Below are positions 1 through 10,948 of a stretch of DNA of 64,000 nucleotides, in pieces. The position numbers were made by a program, and so were the translations under genes. Position 1 is the first letter of the stretch. Each line of letters begins with the position of its first letter. Below the pieces are notes generated by a model, which did no database searches, was not told where the DNA came from, and saw only the letters and a program-made list of their open reading frames with translations. The stretch spans positions 139,125,725 to 139,189,724 of the forward strand of contig CM037588.1 in NCBI GenBank assembly GCA_021018995.1, written 5' to 3'. Origin of the DNA: Chloranthus sessilifolius. Taxonomy: Eukaryota; Streptophyta; Magnoliopsida; Chloranthales; Chloranthaceae.

Positions 1-1281
1 ACGGAGCGGATTTGGAAAGAATCCTTGACGCTGGCATTTGGACCATTGCAGGACGACCCTTCATTCTTCGCCGATGGACTCCAGATCTGAAATCAGAGTG
101 TGAGATGATCAAATCGGTCCCTATTTGAATCCGGCTTCCAAAGTTGCCAATCCAGTTCTAGTCTCCTAATATTCTGGGTAGAATTGCTAGTAATCTCTGC
201 ATTCCCATCCACGCAGATGGGCCAACCTCCACCCGGTCTCGATTATCCTACGCAAGGATCTGCATTGAGATCAATACGGCTTTCGAATTCCCGAGCGGTA
301 TCACGCTTAGTAGGGAAAATGGTGACCTTTTCTATCAGCGGGTGGAGTATGAATGGAAACCAGCGCTCTACAAATCATGGCAATCGTTTGAACACTCCTC
401 AGAGAAATGCTTCAAAAATAAGAAAAAGATTCCCCAGCAAAGACATATCTAGATAAAGAAGAAAGGTGTGAAAGAACTGGCCATTGCAGAGACTTCAGGT
501 TCACAGAAAGACACCAGTCCAATAGAAGGAGATGAATCCTTGGCCATTCATGTTGCTGACACGGATCCCAAGGCCACTGGAGAGTCAATTGCGCATGGTC
601 AATCCCATGCTATTCCATCGGAGATTCTCTCTCCAATTCTGGAAACTGAGCAGACCGATTCCCATTGATTGCGCAACTACCAATCTGGAAAGTCCAAATC
701 TAGAAACTATGAGCCCCACTCGCATTGAATGTGCTAACGAGATTGGTAAATATTCTGGAATTGCTAACGTTGGAGCTGATATTCAGGAATCTTCCAAATT
801 GGGAAATAACTCCCATTCTATTTCCTCGCTGGATCTCCTAACAAATCTGGAAATTAATTCTCCTAATCCGACAGATTGTGCCAACGAGATCAGCAATAGG
901 ACTCTTGAGAGGAAAGTATCCAAAAGGCCACTTTCAGTCGAGCAAACTCCCTCCTTTCAGCGGCCAATTCTACCGTCTACGATCACGAGTTCGAATCCGT
1001 TTGAACTGCTACAGGATATTACCGATGTAACCTCATCTACTCAAGTTGTGGCGGGTTTCAATATTTCTCAACTGGCCGACCCTTCTTTTCCGAGGAAGGA
1101 GGTATTACAAAGATTGATAAGTTTCAAAGGAAACATAATCCCAAGGCGACAAAAAATAGTCACAAACAGCCATCGGGCATGTCAGTTACTAGACCCAAGT
1201 CTAGCAAACCCATCCAATCCCCTGCAGTTTCCCAATGAATATTGTTTTTTGGAACATCAGAGGCCTTGGCCATTCCAATAA
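1..1281 (+). pseudogene. LINE ORF1 (DUF4283-like RNA-binding protein), 5' partial
   Basis: From about base 21 the frame shows the DUF4283 pattern: a W-x-I-x-G-R-P-F-x-L-x-x-W start, then IKSVPI followed by IRLPKLP, then SYARICIEI. Between VPI and IRLP lies an in-frame TGA at 126-128 where the family usually has a Trp codon, consistent with a TGG to TGA transition. A weak remnant of a zinc knuckle follows near 355-415 and that frame stops near 455. A second frame from 532 to 1281 carries a polar serine/asparagine-rich tail with the SNPFELLQDITD stretch typical of the C-terminus of such proteins. ORF1 proteins of this class coat the LINE RNA. The reading end overlaps the start of ORF2 by 47 bases. 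Confidence 0.75.
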
Positions 1282-1960
1282 ACAAAAAGTGGTTGCCAAT
1301 TTCTTCCCTAAGAATAGCATTGGAATACTTTGTATCTACGAAACGAGATTAAGATAGAACAAAGCTTGCCGAGCTTAGAGACGCATCTGTCGGGAATGGA
1401 TCACCTTAGATAATTATGAGTCCCATCATTTGGGTCACATTTGGATAATGTGGGATTTGAGCACTTTCTCTATCACCAAGCTGATGGAATCTAAGCTAAC
1501 CAGTCACTGCGAAGTCACCAAAATTTTGGACAATTTCAAATTCAATCTCAGCGCTATCTATGGAGCGAATCTTCAGGGCGATCATAGATCTTTATGGAGC
1601 TCTTTAGTGAATGTTGCACCTACTATTTGAATCCTTGTATTGTTGGGGGTGATTTCAACACTGTAAGCTTTCCTACTGAAAAATTAGGTAGGCTGCCCAC
1701 TTATGATCCGGCGCTTCAAGAATTCAATTCTTGTATTGATTCTTGCGGGCTTTCAGATATGAGACAAACTGGCCTCTGCTAGTCTTGGAGCAATAAATCG
1801 AGTGGTTCGAGATGCATATCTTCCAAAATTGATCAAGTTCTGACTAACTCCCTTTGGCAAAATTTATACCCGAATATCAATGTAGAGAACTGCTCTTCAT
1901 TGATCTCCGACCATACCCCTCTTCTAATCATGATTAAAAATTGGGTGATGGCAGGGCCCA
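1235..1960 (+). pseudogene. LINE ORF2, endonuclease domain
   Basis: The ATG at 1235 opens with MNIVFWNIRGLG, the hallmark N-terminus of plant LINE ORF2 (exonuclease/endonuclease/phosphatase fold). Farther on are GGDFN near 1645 and SDHTPL near 1905, the Asp/Asn and His catalytic signatures. The domain nicks target DNA to prime reverse transcription. Several stops and frame changes lie between these motifs (for example TAG at 1780-1782), so the domain is not translatable as it stands. ORF2 starts inside the last 47 bases of ORF1 in another frame. Confidence 0.85.
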
Positions 1961-2189
1961 AACGTTTCAAATACTTCAGTGTTTGGAGCAATCAAGGTGG
2001 ATTCAGAGAGCTTGTCCAAGAAGTTTGGAATGTTCAAATCTAAGGGCAGCCACTTTTTTGTCTTCAACAAAAGCTTCGAAGCCTTAAAGTAGGGATCAAA
2101 GCCTGGAATTCTTCTTCGTTTGGTTCTATTCATGCCCATACTGATGCAACGAGAAAGAATCTTCAGCAAATTCAGGCAGATATTGATAA

Positions 2190-3560
2190 CGATCAATTGA
2201 ACCAAGGGTTGGCCACACGTGAGAAGGAAGCCTCTCTTGAGCTGCGTAAGGAACTGCAAATTGAAGAAAAGTTTATGCGTTAAAAGTCTCATGTTGAATG
2301 GCTTAATAGCGGTGATAAAAACTCTAAATTTTTCTATGCTTCTATTGCCTCTCGTATTGCCAAAAATAGTATGTTCGAGGTGCAAGTTCCTTCTGGCGAA
2401 AGCATTACAAATAAGAAAGAGATTAGGATTAAGGCGATCCAATGCTTTAAACAAATATTTTCTCCCTCGAGGAGTCAAGACATCCCTCAACTCCCCTTTA
2501 AGAGGAAGCTTAGTCCCTCTCGGGTTACGACCCTATGCACGGCTGTCTCAGCAGAGGAAATTAAGCGTATCATTTTTAACTCTCCTCGAAATAAGGCACC
2601 TGGACCAAATGGCTTCTCTGCTGAGTTCTTTCAAGATCATTGGGACATCGTTGGTTGCGACCTCATCAAGGTCGTAAGTTATTTTTTCAACAAGAATAAG
2701 CTTCCTGATTCATTTAATGCTACTTTCATCAAATTGGTTCCCAAACAGAATGGAGCTATTACCCTCGATAAATTTCGGCCGATTTCTTTGTGCAACTTTT
2801 TGTATAGAGTTATCACAAAAATTTTGTCCAAAAGACTTGCTTTGGTATTGCTTTCCATTATTAGTCAGAATCAATCTGCTTTCATCAAAGGTAGAAAAAT
2901 CACAGAAAACATCCTATTGGCACATGAACTTGTCAGAAATTTTCACCTTCTATCTGGGTCGAAAGCCTTCTGTGCGAAGATTGATCTTCAAAAGGCTTAT
3001 GACAAAGTTAGATGGGATTTTATTCCTAACATCCTCCATCAGGTTGGCTTTGACCCTATGTGGATTAACTAGATCAAGCTACGCATTACTTCCCCAAAGT
3101 TTTCTGTTTTGATTAATGGCTCGCCTCATGGGTTTTTTCCTAGTCATTGTGGTCTTTGCTAGGGGGATCCTCTTTCTCCATTATTATTCACCATTGTTAT
3201 GGAAGCTCTCACCTCTACCATTAATGAAAGCACCGCTGCCAGAAATTTCAAGCCTCAAAAAATCAAAGATGCCCCAGAAGTTTCTCACTTGATCTTTGCC
3301 ATGACCTTCTTGTCTTCTCCCAAGATAAGCCTTCTTCTGCTGCCGGATTGAGGGATATTCTGGACAAGTTTTATTTGCTCTCGGGCCTCAAAGTCAATGA
3401 AGAAAAAGTACTTTAATATTCAGCTCAAGTTGCAATGACAAAGCTAGAGTTCTTTCAAATCTGAAGTTTAAAGAGGGTTCGATCCCCTTGCGGTATCTCG
3501 GAGTTCCCCTTTCTCTACGTGGATGTCATATAGCCTTTGCACCCCTCTCGTTGATACAAT
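2190..3560 (+). pseudogene. LINE ORF2, reverse transcriptase domain
   Basis: Motifs in order are the PGPNGFSAEFF block near 2600, the KFRPISLCN block near 2770, QSAFIKGRKI near 2870, AKIDLQKAYDKVRW near 2975, and a degraded GDPLSP block near 3165. The FADD catalytic box is expected near 3295; there the sequence reads LIFA and then shifts frame, consistent with a small deletion. A stop also follows the DPMWIN stretch (3070-3072). In the family this enzyme copies LINE RNA at the nicked target. The copy is inactive. Confidence 0.88.
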
Positions 3561-3839
3561 CTGAAACCGTCTGAAAGGATGAAAAAGTAGCTTATTGTCT
3601 TATGTCGGCCGTCTTGAACTCATCAAAACGGTCCTCAACAGCTGCCAGATTTATTGGTTCGGGGTCTTCTTTCTTCCACGGAGAGTCATAAAGGAGATCG
3701 AAGGTCTCTTTGCTAGATTCCTTTGGTGAGGCCCAACTCTTGCTCAATCGACTCATCATATTAGTTGAAAGCGGATATGTAAACAAGTTAAAGAAGGGGG
3801 ATTAGGGCTTCGACTTCTCCTTGATTGGAATGATGTTGG

Positions 3840-5383
3840 CCTAGCAAAACTCTTTTTGAATCTTGTTTCGTCGAATTCTTTATGGAAGAAGTGGTGCACT
3901 CATAGATATGTTACTCTGAATGACATATGGACATGCAATGTTCCGAATAGCTCCTCTTGGGCTTGGAAAGGAATCATGCGTGTCAGGGATACGATCAGAT
4001 CTCATATCCGCATCATTGTTGGAACCGGATCTAATACTAGCTTCTGGAAAGATCCTTGGCTAGAGGAAGGCTCTTTTATCCGTATATATGGGAGTAGATT
4101 AATGCTGCAATCGGGCATCAATGAAGGTACTACGATTTCTGAAATGATTCGAGATGGTCAATGGAATCTTCCGAAGGCGAGTACCCTTCGCATGAATGAG
4201 GCTTGGGAAAAGGTAAGAGAGCATGAGATCCCCTCAAATCTCTTTGAAGATGAAATTATTTGGGATCTGACTCCTGATGGAAAATTCTTGATTTCCTCTG
4301 CGTGGAATAGCATGTGACCTCATTGCCCTTCTGTCATTTGGGTGAACCAGATATGGCATCCGAATCGTATTCCTAAGCATGCCTTCTGTGCTTGGCTAGC
4401 CATAAACCACAAATTGCCAACCATTGACAATATTATCAAGAGAGGCATTCAAATCGCATCTAGATATGTTCTTTGCTGGACGGCCCAGGAAACCCATAAT
4501 CATGTATTCTTCTATTGCCCATTTTCTATATGGGTGTGGAGCTACCCTTGCTCGGGTCCATTTTTCTTACGGTGGTAAGAACTGCCTCGAGGATGAGATG
4601 CTCTTCTTCATTGAAAATTCGAAAGGAAACTCTCAAAGATCGGCTATGCTTCTCATAGCATTTTTTGCGATCATATGGCATCTATGGCATGAACATAATC
4701 AAAGAATTTTTGAAGATAAGATTAGTCACAAAAGGTTGATCCTTAGAAAGGTAGTTGAAGCTATCTCCATCAAAATCAATTATGTTGCATTTAGTGTTCA
4801 CTCTGACTGCTTTGATGAGCTAATCCAGAAGAGTTGGAATCTTCAACTGGTTCAGAACCTTCACCCTAAGAGTTGCCAATGGATCTCGTCGGATACTGAT
4901 ACAATCAAACTGAATACGGACGTCTCTTGCCTTAACAATGACTATGCTATTGGAGGAATTTTGAGAGACCTTAATAGTGAATTTATCACCTCTTTCCATG
5001 GTCCTATTACTGCCCATGAAATCACCCATACTGAACTCATTGCTATCCTTCATGGTCTACAAGTGGCCAATGATTCTGCCATCTCGAGGCTTCATGTAGA
5101 ATCGGATTCTCTTGGTGCCATTTCTAGTATCACTAGATCCAACCATATTCAATGGAAGCATCACTTAGTTATTGAGAGGATCCTCGATATGAGTCAAAAG
5201 TTCCAAACCATCAAGTTCTCTCACATTTGGAGGGAAACTAACCAAACTACTGATTGGCTTGCCAAGCATGGATTAAATGAAGCTTCTGTCGTCCGATGGA
5301 ATGCAAGCAATGCCGATTTGAGTCCTTCACATTTGTTATCTCATTTACGAGAAGATATAGTTAAAATCTTCTATCATCTGTAA
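3840..5383 (+). pseudogene. LINE ORF2 C-terminus: zf-RVT and RNase H
   Basis: After a linker rich in Trp (SWAWKGIMRVRD, near 3955) comes the zf-RVT module at about 4340-4550, with IWHPNRIPKHAFCAWLA and a Cys/His pair ending in HNHVFFYCP. The last part, about 4900-5300, is a plant LINE RNase H: the LNTDVS start (first Asp), HTELIAI (Glu), VESDS (second Asp) and WRETNQTTDWLAKHG near the end. The long frame 4424-5383 is open over 319 codons, so the 3' end is the best preserved part. Truncated L1-type copies usually keep the 3' end in this way. Confidence 0.85.
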
Positions 5384-5436
5384 TCTTCTCTTTCTTTTCT
5401 TGAAAGGGTGAGGACCCTCCAACCTCAATTACCCAT

Positions 5437-5448
5437 AAAAAAAAAAAA
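5437..5448 (+). other. Poly(A) end of the LINE
   Basis: Twelve adenines follow the ORF2 stop by about 50 bases, after a sequence that ends LINEs of this kind (LQPQLPIKK in translation). The run marks the 3' terminus made by target-primed reverse transcription. Confidence 0.8.
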
Positions 5449-5979
5449 GAGTAGAAAGCAAGAAAAAGAGCAAAGCAACCAGTTTTTATCCATGTTATAT
5501 AAAACTCAATTATATTTTCTTCTTTGTGACCTGCTTGATAATGTAGCCTCTTTTACTCGAGTAAGTAAATCTTTTGGGGTGTCTTTACACCTATAGCCCT
5601 ATATCAACTGATAAAGGGTATATTGATCTAAAGCTCGCTACAAGGGTCCATTAGAAAGCTTAACAAATTTACGCATTGCACTGTGACAAATATTGTCCGC
5701 TTGACTTACAAACATTTCTTATAGCTAATTTGCTCACATGCTCTTGATGACAAGATTAGTCTAAATTATTATATAAGTTTAAAATCATGATTTTACATGC
5801 AACCGTTGACTTGATCCATCTAAAATTCTGCTCACATAATCATAGTTCCTGGTTATTTAAAAAAAAACTAATTGACATTAAGTGATGTATAAAAATATTT
5901 TAATATAGCTTGATCTTCTATTTGGATAGCTAATCCTAAGTTCAAACTCGTCTTTCCGATTTAATATATTATATGATTC
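5449..5979. other. AT-rich spacer, nothing recognised
   Basis: No open frame, repeat family or RNA gene is recognised here. The sequence is AT-rich and unlike the LINE to its left. Confidence 0.5.
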
Positions 5980-6110
5980 GAGTCATGGGACATAAGCTCG
6001 TGACTCAAGCTCCTATTGGTTGCATGTCACATTAGGTGACTTAAAAGTCAACCTGATGTGACATGTAACCAATGATTTCTAGAGTCATGGCATTATACTT
6101 CTTGACTCAA
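5980..6110. repeat. Long imperfect inverted repeat (MITE-like hairpin)
   Basis: Two arms pair around the centre near 6043. The inner arms of about 28 bases (ATTGGTTGCATGTCACAT and its partner ATGTGACATGTAACCAAT) have two mismatches and one gap. Weaker pairing continues outward to GAGTCATGG on the left and CTTGACTC on the right. No clear target duplication was found, so it may be a foldback remnant. Confidence 0.7.
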
Positions 6111-6126
6111 GTGAGAGGATCATTAC

Positions 6127-6128
<2 letters not shown>

Positions 6129-6168
<40 letters not shown>
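6129..6168. repeat. (AT)n microsatellite
   Basis: About 20 AT units bordered by ACCC on the left and GGGT on the right, so the whole tract is itself palindromic. Confidence 0.95.
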
Positions 6169-6170
<2 letters not shown>

Positions 6171-6429
6171 GTATTTTGTATTGATCTCAAAATTTTCAAA
6201 AATCACATAGTTTTTTTTTTTTCAGGAAACAACACACGATCATGGGTTCACAATTGTGATGCCTAGTGTCCATTATGCTTGTCTGACGTTTACATCATGC
6301 TTTATCGACGTCCGCAAAAAGAGCCCTCACTGTTTCTTCTTGGGCGGAATCCCGCATGCGCATGCAGACACCGCAAATAAATGCCTAGTTCATCCTTCCT
6401 CGGCAGATGACAACATGCGCATACAGCCG

Positions 6430-6936
6430 TCTATAAATTGTCTTAAATGTGAATAAGGATCTTCATCCTTTAGCCCACGGAATATTGGAAGTACTTGAAA
6501 TATTTTGGGCATAATTTTAAAAATCTCGTTACCGGTCATAGGGGTTGATTGTATACATGGAGGAGGCACATAGTAGTCCCCCATCGTTTTAGCCATAGGT
6601 CGCTTTACTCCTGCCATATTCGTCTAGAATTTGTTATGGGGCAGGTTGCCTAAAACTAAGTTTTCTAGTTTTGTTTTGAATTTATGTAATTTTTATTTTA
6701 GAGAGCAAGGAGAGAAACAAATCTTAATTTCTAATTCCTAGGGTCTGCAGAATTGTTGAAAGTCTGAGCTGTTACTCCGAATAAACCTGCAAAAGATTAA
6801 GAAGAGATCAAAGAAAAAGATAAAGATAAATAAATATAAAAAGAGAGATAAATATTAGTTTCTAAAAGAATAAAAATATTATATATAAATATAAATAAAG
6901 ATAAATTTCGTTTCCCTAGCAATGGCGCCATAAACT
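6430..6936 (-). pseudogene. Partial gag start and leader of the outer tandem copy
   Basis: This stretch matches 30077-30579 base for base with scattered differences. On the minus strand it encodes the N-terminus of a plant Ty3-type gag (MGDYYVPPP near the start, then the LPIFRGLKDEDPYSHLRQF block). Homology to the other copy begins close to 6430. The primer site lies at 6913-6930. Confidence 0.75.
6913..6930 (-). other. Primer-binding site, tRNA-Asp type (degraded)
   Basis: On the minus strand it reads TGGCGCCATTGCTAGGGA, close to the tRNA-Asp complement TGGCGCCGTTGCCGGGGA used by Athila/Tat elements. It abuts the LTR that starts at 6937. Confidence 0.8.
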
Positions 6937-8462
6937 TGATCGCTACTTATGTGTGTTCTAATTAAATTCAAGTCTTAACCTATTGCAAACGTACAATGGG
7001 GATCATAGTACTAGGATAGGATTGTTCCCACGAGGAAATTTGTTTATCTAGTTATTTCTGATTTATATCTTTTATTTAAATCCTTATTTTAAAAACTTAT
7101 ATTTATCATTTATCTAATCTACTAGAGAAATATGAATAAAAGAATGATTTCTTAATCTAAAGTGCATAAAATAAATCTAAATCCTTATTCTTCTGATTGA
7201 GGTCGTCAATCCCAATCTTCAGCTATTAAATATTTATGAATGTAAACAGTACCGTTTCACTATATCTCTAGTTTCATAGCATTGGTCATCAATCAAGTCT
7301 AAGATCCTATCAATATAGATTTAATCTAATCAACAACTTCCTAAAATCTAGATGTTAATCAAACTTTATAAAACTAAAGATGAAAAAGTAAAAACCATTA
7401 CACTAATCTGCAAATTCTAATTTAAATCGTTAATTCAAATCAAAATTTGGAGATGTTTACAAAGCAAGAAATAAAAGAAAATAAAATCTAAGCTAGAAAG
7501 CAAAGTAAAATATATCTTTTACCCCTTAGTCGCAATCGTTAATTGCTCCTGAGAAACTACGGATATCTATACTAATCTTCAGCACTCAATTGCAGTCGTC
7601 AATTACTCTTGAGAAACCTCTAATATCTAATCTACTCTAACTATGTTACACTACTGATCGAAAGAAAATATAATCTCAGGCGTTAATTGATGCTAAAAAT
7701 TTTCGATGCTTATTCCTATGTCGAGCCCTCTTATTTATAGATCATAAGGGGTCAGTTTACAAAGACTTCTAATTCTAATAAAAGAAACTATTAAAGATAA
7801 AAGTATCCTAATATAACTCTAATTCCTAATTTTATTCTTTTCCTTGCTTTTTTTAGTTAATGCGCTTTTAGAAGGTTCTTTAGTCTTCAGCAGCAGAGTC
7901 CTTCGGAGTTTATCTTCATCAATCTTCTTAGATCTGTGGTTCACCAAACTTCTAATTTAAGAGATTTTCTAATTCAGTACATGGCGGTGATAGTCTCATG
8001 TGATCAGCAGCGAGAAAAACTTTTCTCAATCGTAAATTACGATTGTCTCTTCTTTTTCTAGAAAATCATAAATCATGATTTTCTCTTCTTTCATGGCTTT
8101 CATACTAGATGATTTTTTATTCATGATTCATCGCCTTTCTTTTTTGTATCGTCTTTACTCTTTTGTCACTTCTGAAGAATCGTCTTTTTAAAGAATTGTA
8201 AAATTAACTTCTTTCTTCTTTTTACTTCAGCAGTAATGCAAAATCGTCAAATACGATTTCTCAGCTTCCCTGTATTGGCGAATCATCTTTATACGCTCAA
8301 TCGTCATTCTTACTGCTATTTGAATTCATTTTGATGAATATTAACACTTAGGCTCTCTTTTACTGTTTATCTTTAATATATGTACATCAGTAGTTTATTA
8401 ATAGCAAACTAAGGCCTAGCATCACTAAGTTAAGGGTGATAAAATAGTAAATTATGTGACCA
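6937..8462 (-). repeat. LTR of the Tat/Athila-type element (left copy)
   Basis: The + strand edges are TGATCGC on the left and ACCA on the right. It aligns along its length with 30580-32114. A TATA box, CTATAAATA on the minus strand, lies at 7732-7740. Upstream of it in transcription sense (about 8020-8310) are paired AATCGT and ACGATT half-sites. Confidence 0.8.
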
Positions 8463-8479
8463 ATTATACCCCCAAACTT
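8463..8479 (-). other. Polypurine tract beside the left LTR
   Basis: On the minus strand it reads AAGTTTGGGGGTATAAT, directly before the LTR. This is the usual second-strand priming site. Confidence 0.7.
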
Positions 8480-10192
8480 AAGTTTTTGTTAGTCCCTAAC
8501 AAACAAGGAAAATTAAACTATCCTAAAACTAAAAATTTAAATGCCACTTTCGTAGGTAACACAATTGCATTTAGCGAATGCAACAAGCCTTTAAACCCCT
8601 AGGTGATCCCTAGTGGAGGAGTTGTAGTCTCCTGAAGGTTTTCAGTGAAGTTACCTACAAACTTATAATATTTTTAGGCTTTTCAAAATATTTTTCAAAA
8701 CTAAAAATTTAAAATATAGATTTTTATATACTAATTACTCAATCAATCATTAGATGTTCATCATTTTTCAAAAAATATTTTAAATCTTTATTCTTTAGCT
8801 TTCCATCATCGTAATTATCTTCTATCAGAACTCAATAAGTCCAATTCGGTATAGCGTGGAGTGTGTGCATATCAGTGAAAAGTTTATTTATCATTGATTT
8901 TTCTAAACTGCAATTTTTAGAAAATATTTTCATCCAAACTCTCACTTATTGTCATACTCTCAAAATAATCAAACTTTTGGGTTCTCACAATATTGTATAT
9001 GCAAATTTCATCGAACAGTTAACTTAAGAAGATAAATCTCATGGAAAAGATAATCAATTCTGTTTATATAACATCTTCATTTATTCATAGTATCTATTTT
9101 ATATATCTCTACTAGACTCATATCCTTGCAAATCGCAAATCCCAAAGGTATTTCCTTCGGCTTGTAATGGGGCTTTAAGTTTTTAGAAGGTTTCAAAGAA
9201 AAAGGTAAAGAGGATTCGAAATTATTTATGAGAATTTAGCTCTTCCTTCTCTACTACTTCTATATTTTTCTATTTTTAGCTTCAGTGAGTATCCTCATTT
9301 TAAATAACTTCTTCCCATTTCTTTTCTAGTATAATTCTCATTTTTCTTTTTCAGGTTGGAAGTTTTTTTTTTCTTATGAAATCATTGTTTTACAATTTCT
9401 TCTATTCATTTTCTTTTCCCATATTTTCATACAATTGTATTTCTTTTTACTTGTACCTTTTTTCAGCAAATCCTTTATCTGTTACGCATATACTCCTTTC
9501 ACTCCCTCTTCTCTCATTCTGTTACATTCTAAACTCTCTGAATTATAAGGGTCAAGGATAGAAAATTTTGGGCAGTACATATGGTTAAAGGTGTATAAAA
9601 TTTTGGTACAAAGAAATTCGGTTTTGAGGCTTCTAATATGGGTTCAAAGGATAAAATATTCTTGGATTTTTGACTTTTTGGCTCTGGTTTAACAAAAGAT
9701 AGCCTTTGATCATTTTCATGATTTACTAATATAGATGTCTTATTGCTTTGATATATTTAATAGACAGTTCTAAACAAATAAATTATCATATTTACAGAAT
9801 ATCTTGATTCTCAGTTCAGCATTATGAGATTTCAGATAGTAGAGAAGTTCAAAGAAAATTTAGCATGAATAAAAGCAGTCTCTCTTTCTCAGAATAACAG
9901 AGGAAATAGGCTCTATAGCTCACTGATTATATGATTTTAAAACTATAATCTAAAATATTTACAGTTCAGATCAATCGTATAGTTTAAAACATTCATCTGA
10001 TGTAGTGTTCTAGAGATGCTTTACTTTGAATTGTAACTATTTTTATTTTAATTTTTAAACTACTACTATGATGGATTGTTTAAAATTTCGGATTTGCATA
10101 TTTTTTCTATCATAATTCCCAGATAATGATTAACTTTTTTAATTAAAAAAAACTCTAAAGATAAAGAAACAACTATACTAATATTACTAATA

Positions 10193-10223
<31 letters not shown>

Positions 10224-10292
10224 GATGTATATCCTCCCCCCCCCAAACTTAAATAAGACAATGTCCTCATTGTGCTAAATAGGGGACACACA
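8480..10292 (-). other. Internal region of the Tat/Athila-type element, no coding domain seen
   Basis: AT-rich sequence with long pyrimidine stretches (for example 9360-9550) and an (AT)n run at 10194-10215. Near 10232-10275 the minus strand reads GAGGACATTGTC followed by TTTAAGTTTGGGGGG, a motif common in the 3' untranslated part of Athila/Tat elements. No RT, integrase or protease motif was recognised. The region ends at the target duplication of the inserted Tekay-like element. Confidence 0.55.
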
Positions 10293-10297
10293 AGAAA
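10293..10297. repeat. Target site duplication, left copy (AGAAA)
   Basis: AGAAA directly precedes the LTR start TGTAATAGCCC and is repeated after the 3' LTR at 27706-27710. Confidence 0.9.
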
Positions 10298-10948
10298 TGT
10301 AATAGCCCGAAAAATCACACTAAACTATGACCTCGGGATCCGTACCCGATCGGTCATAGATTTGACCAAATAGAAGTCAAATAGTTAGCATGGGGGTGAT
10401 GAATGGATGAGATGTGATGAGTTGAGTGTTTATGTGGTGTATGATGGAAAATGTGAAGTCACGTACACCTACTGCGGTGTATGTGTTCAACACACAGGGA
10501 AGGGGAAAGATAAAAGGGTTTAATAACCCCAAAATTCTGGAAATTGGTTGTTGAAGGAGTAAAGAAGAGAGAGAGAGGAGTAAGAGTTTGAGCAAGCATT
10601 ATTGTGAGGGATTGGAAGGGGGATTCTAGCATTAAAGAGGTTGATTTAGCAAGGGGAATCCGTTCAAGCTAAAGCTGGAACCCTAGCCTTTCCAACCATG
10701 GATTTGAAATCAATTTGAAATTGATTGAAGGTAAGAGTTATATAGTTTGAATGCATGGATTGTAAGGGTAAATAGTGGTTAGAAATAGGTGTAAAATGTC
10801 GGATAAAAGTGTAGAGAAATAGAGGAAAAAGAGTGGAAAAAGGTTGGGATGAACAGCTCAAAAGGGGCTGAATCTGGCAATTTCGATTAATCGAAATTAA
10901 GGTTCGATTAATCGAAATTCGCCAAGAAGTTGAAAAGTCAAGGACTTT

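Larger units (their letters stand above)
1..5448 (+). mobile_element. L1-type LINE, 5' end outside window, decayed
   Basis: This is a plant non-LTR retrotransposon. It shows, in order, a DUF4283-like ORF1, an apurinic endonuclease, a reverse transcriptase, a zf-RVT-type cysteine/histidine module, an RNase H of the plant LINE kind, and a short poly(A) end. The beginning is cut by the window edge, so no 5' end or target duplication can be given. The coding regions carry many stops and frame changes, so the copy is dead. The neighbouring LTR elements do not interrupt it. Confidence 0.92.

Noticed and set aside
10377-10595. 72-codon minus-strand open frame repeated at 25265-25483
   Set aside because: It is identical only because both lie in the two LTRs of one element; no coding features.
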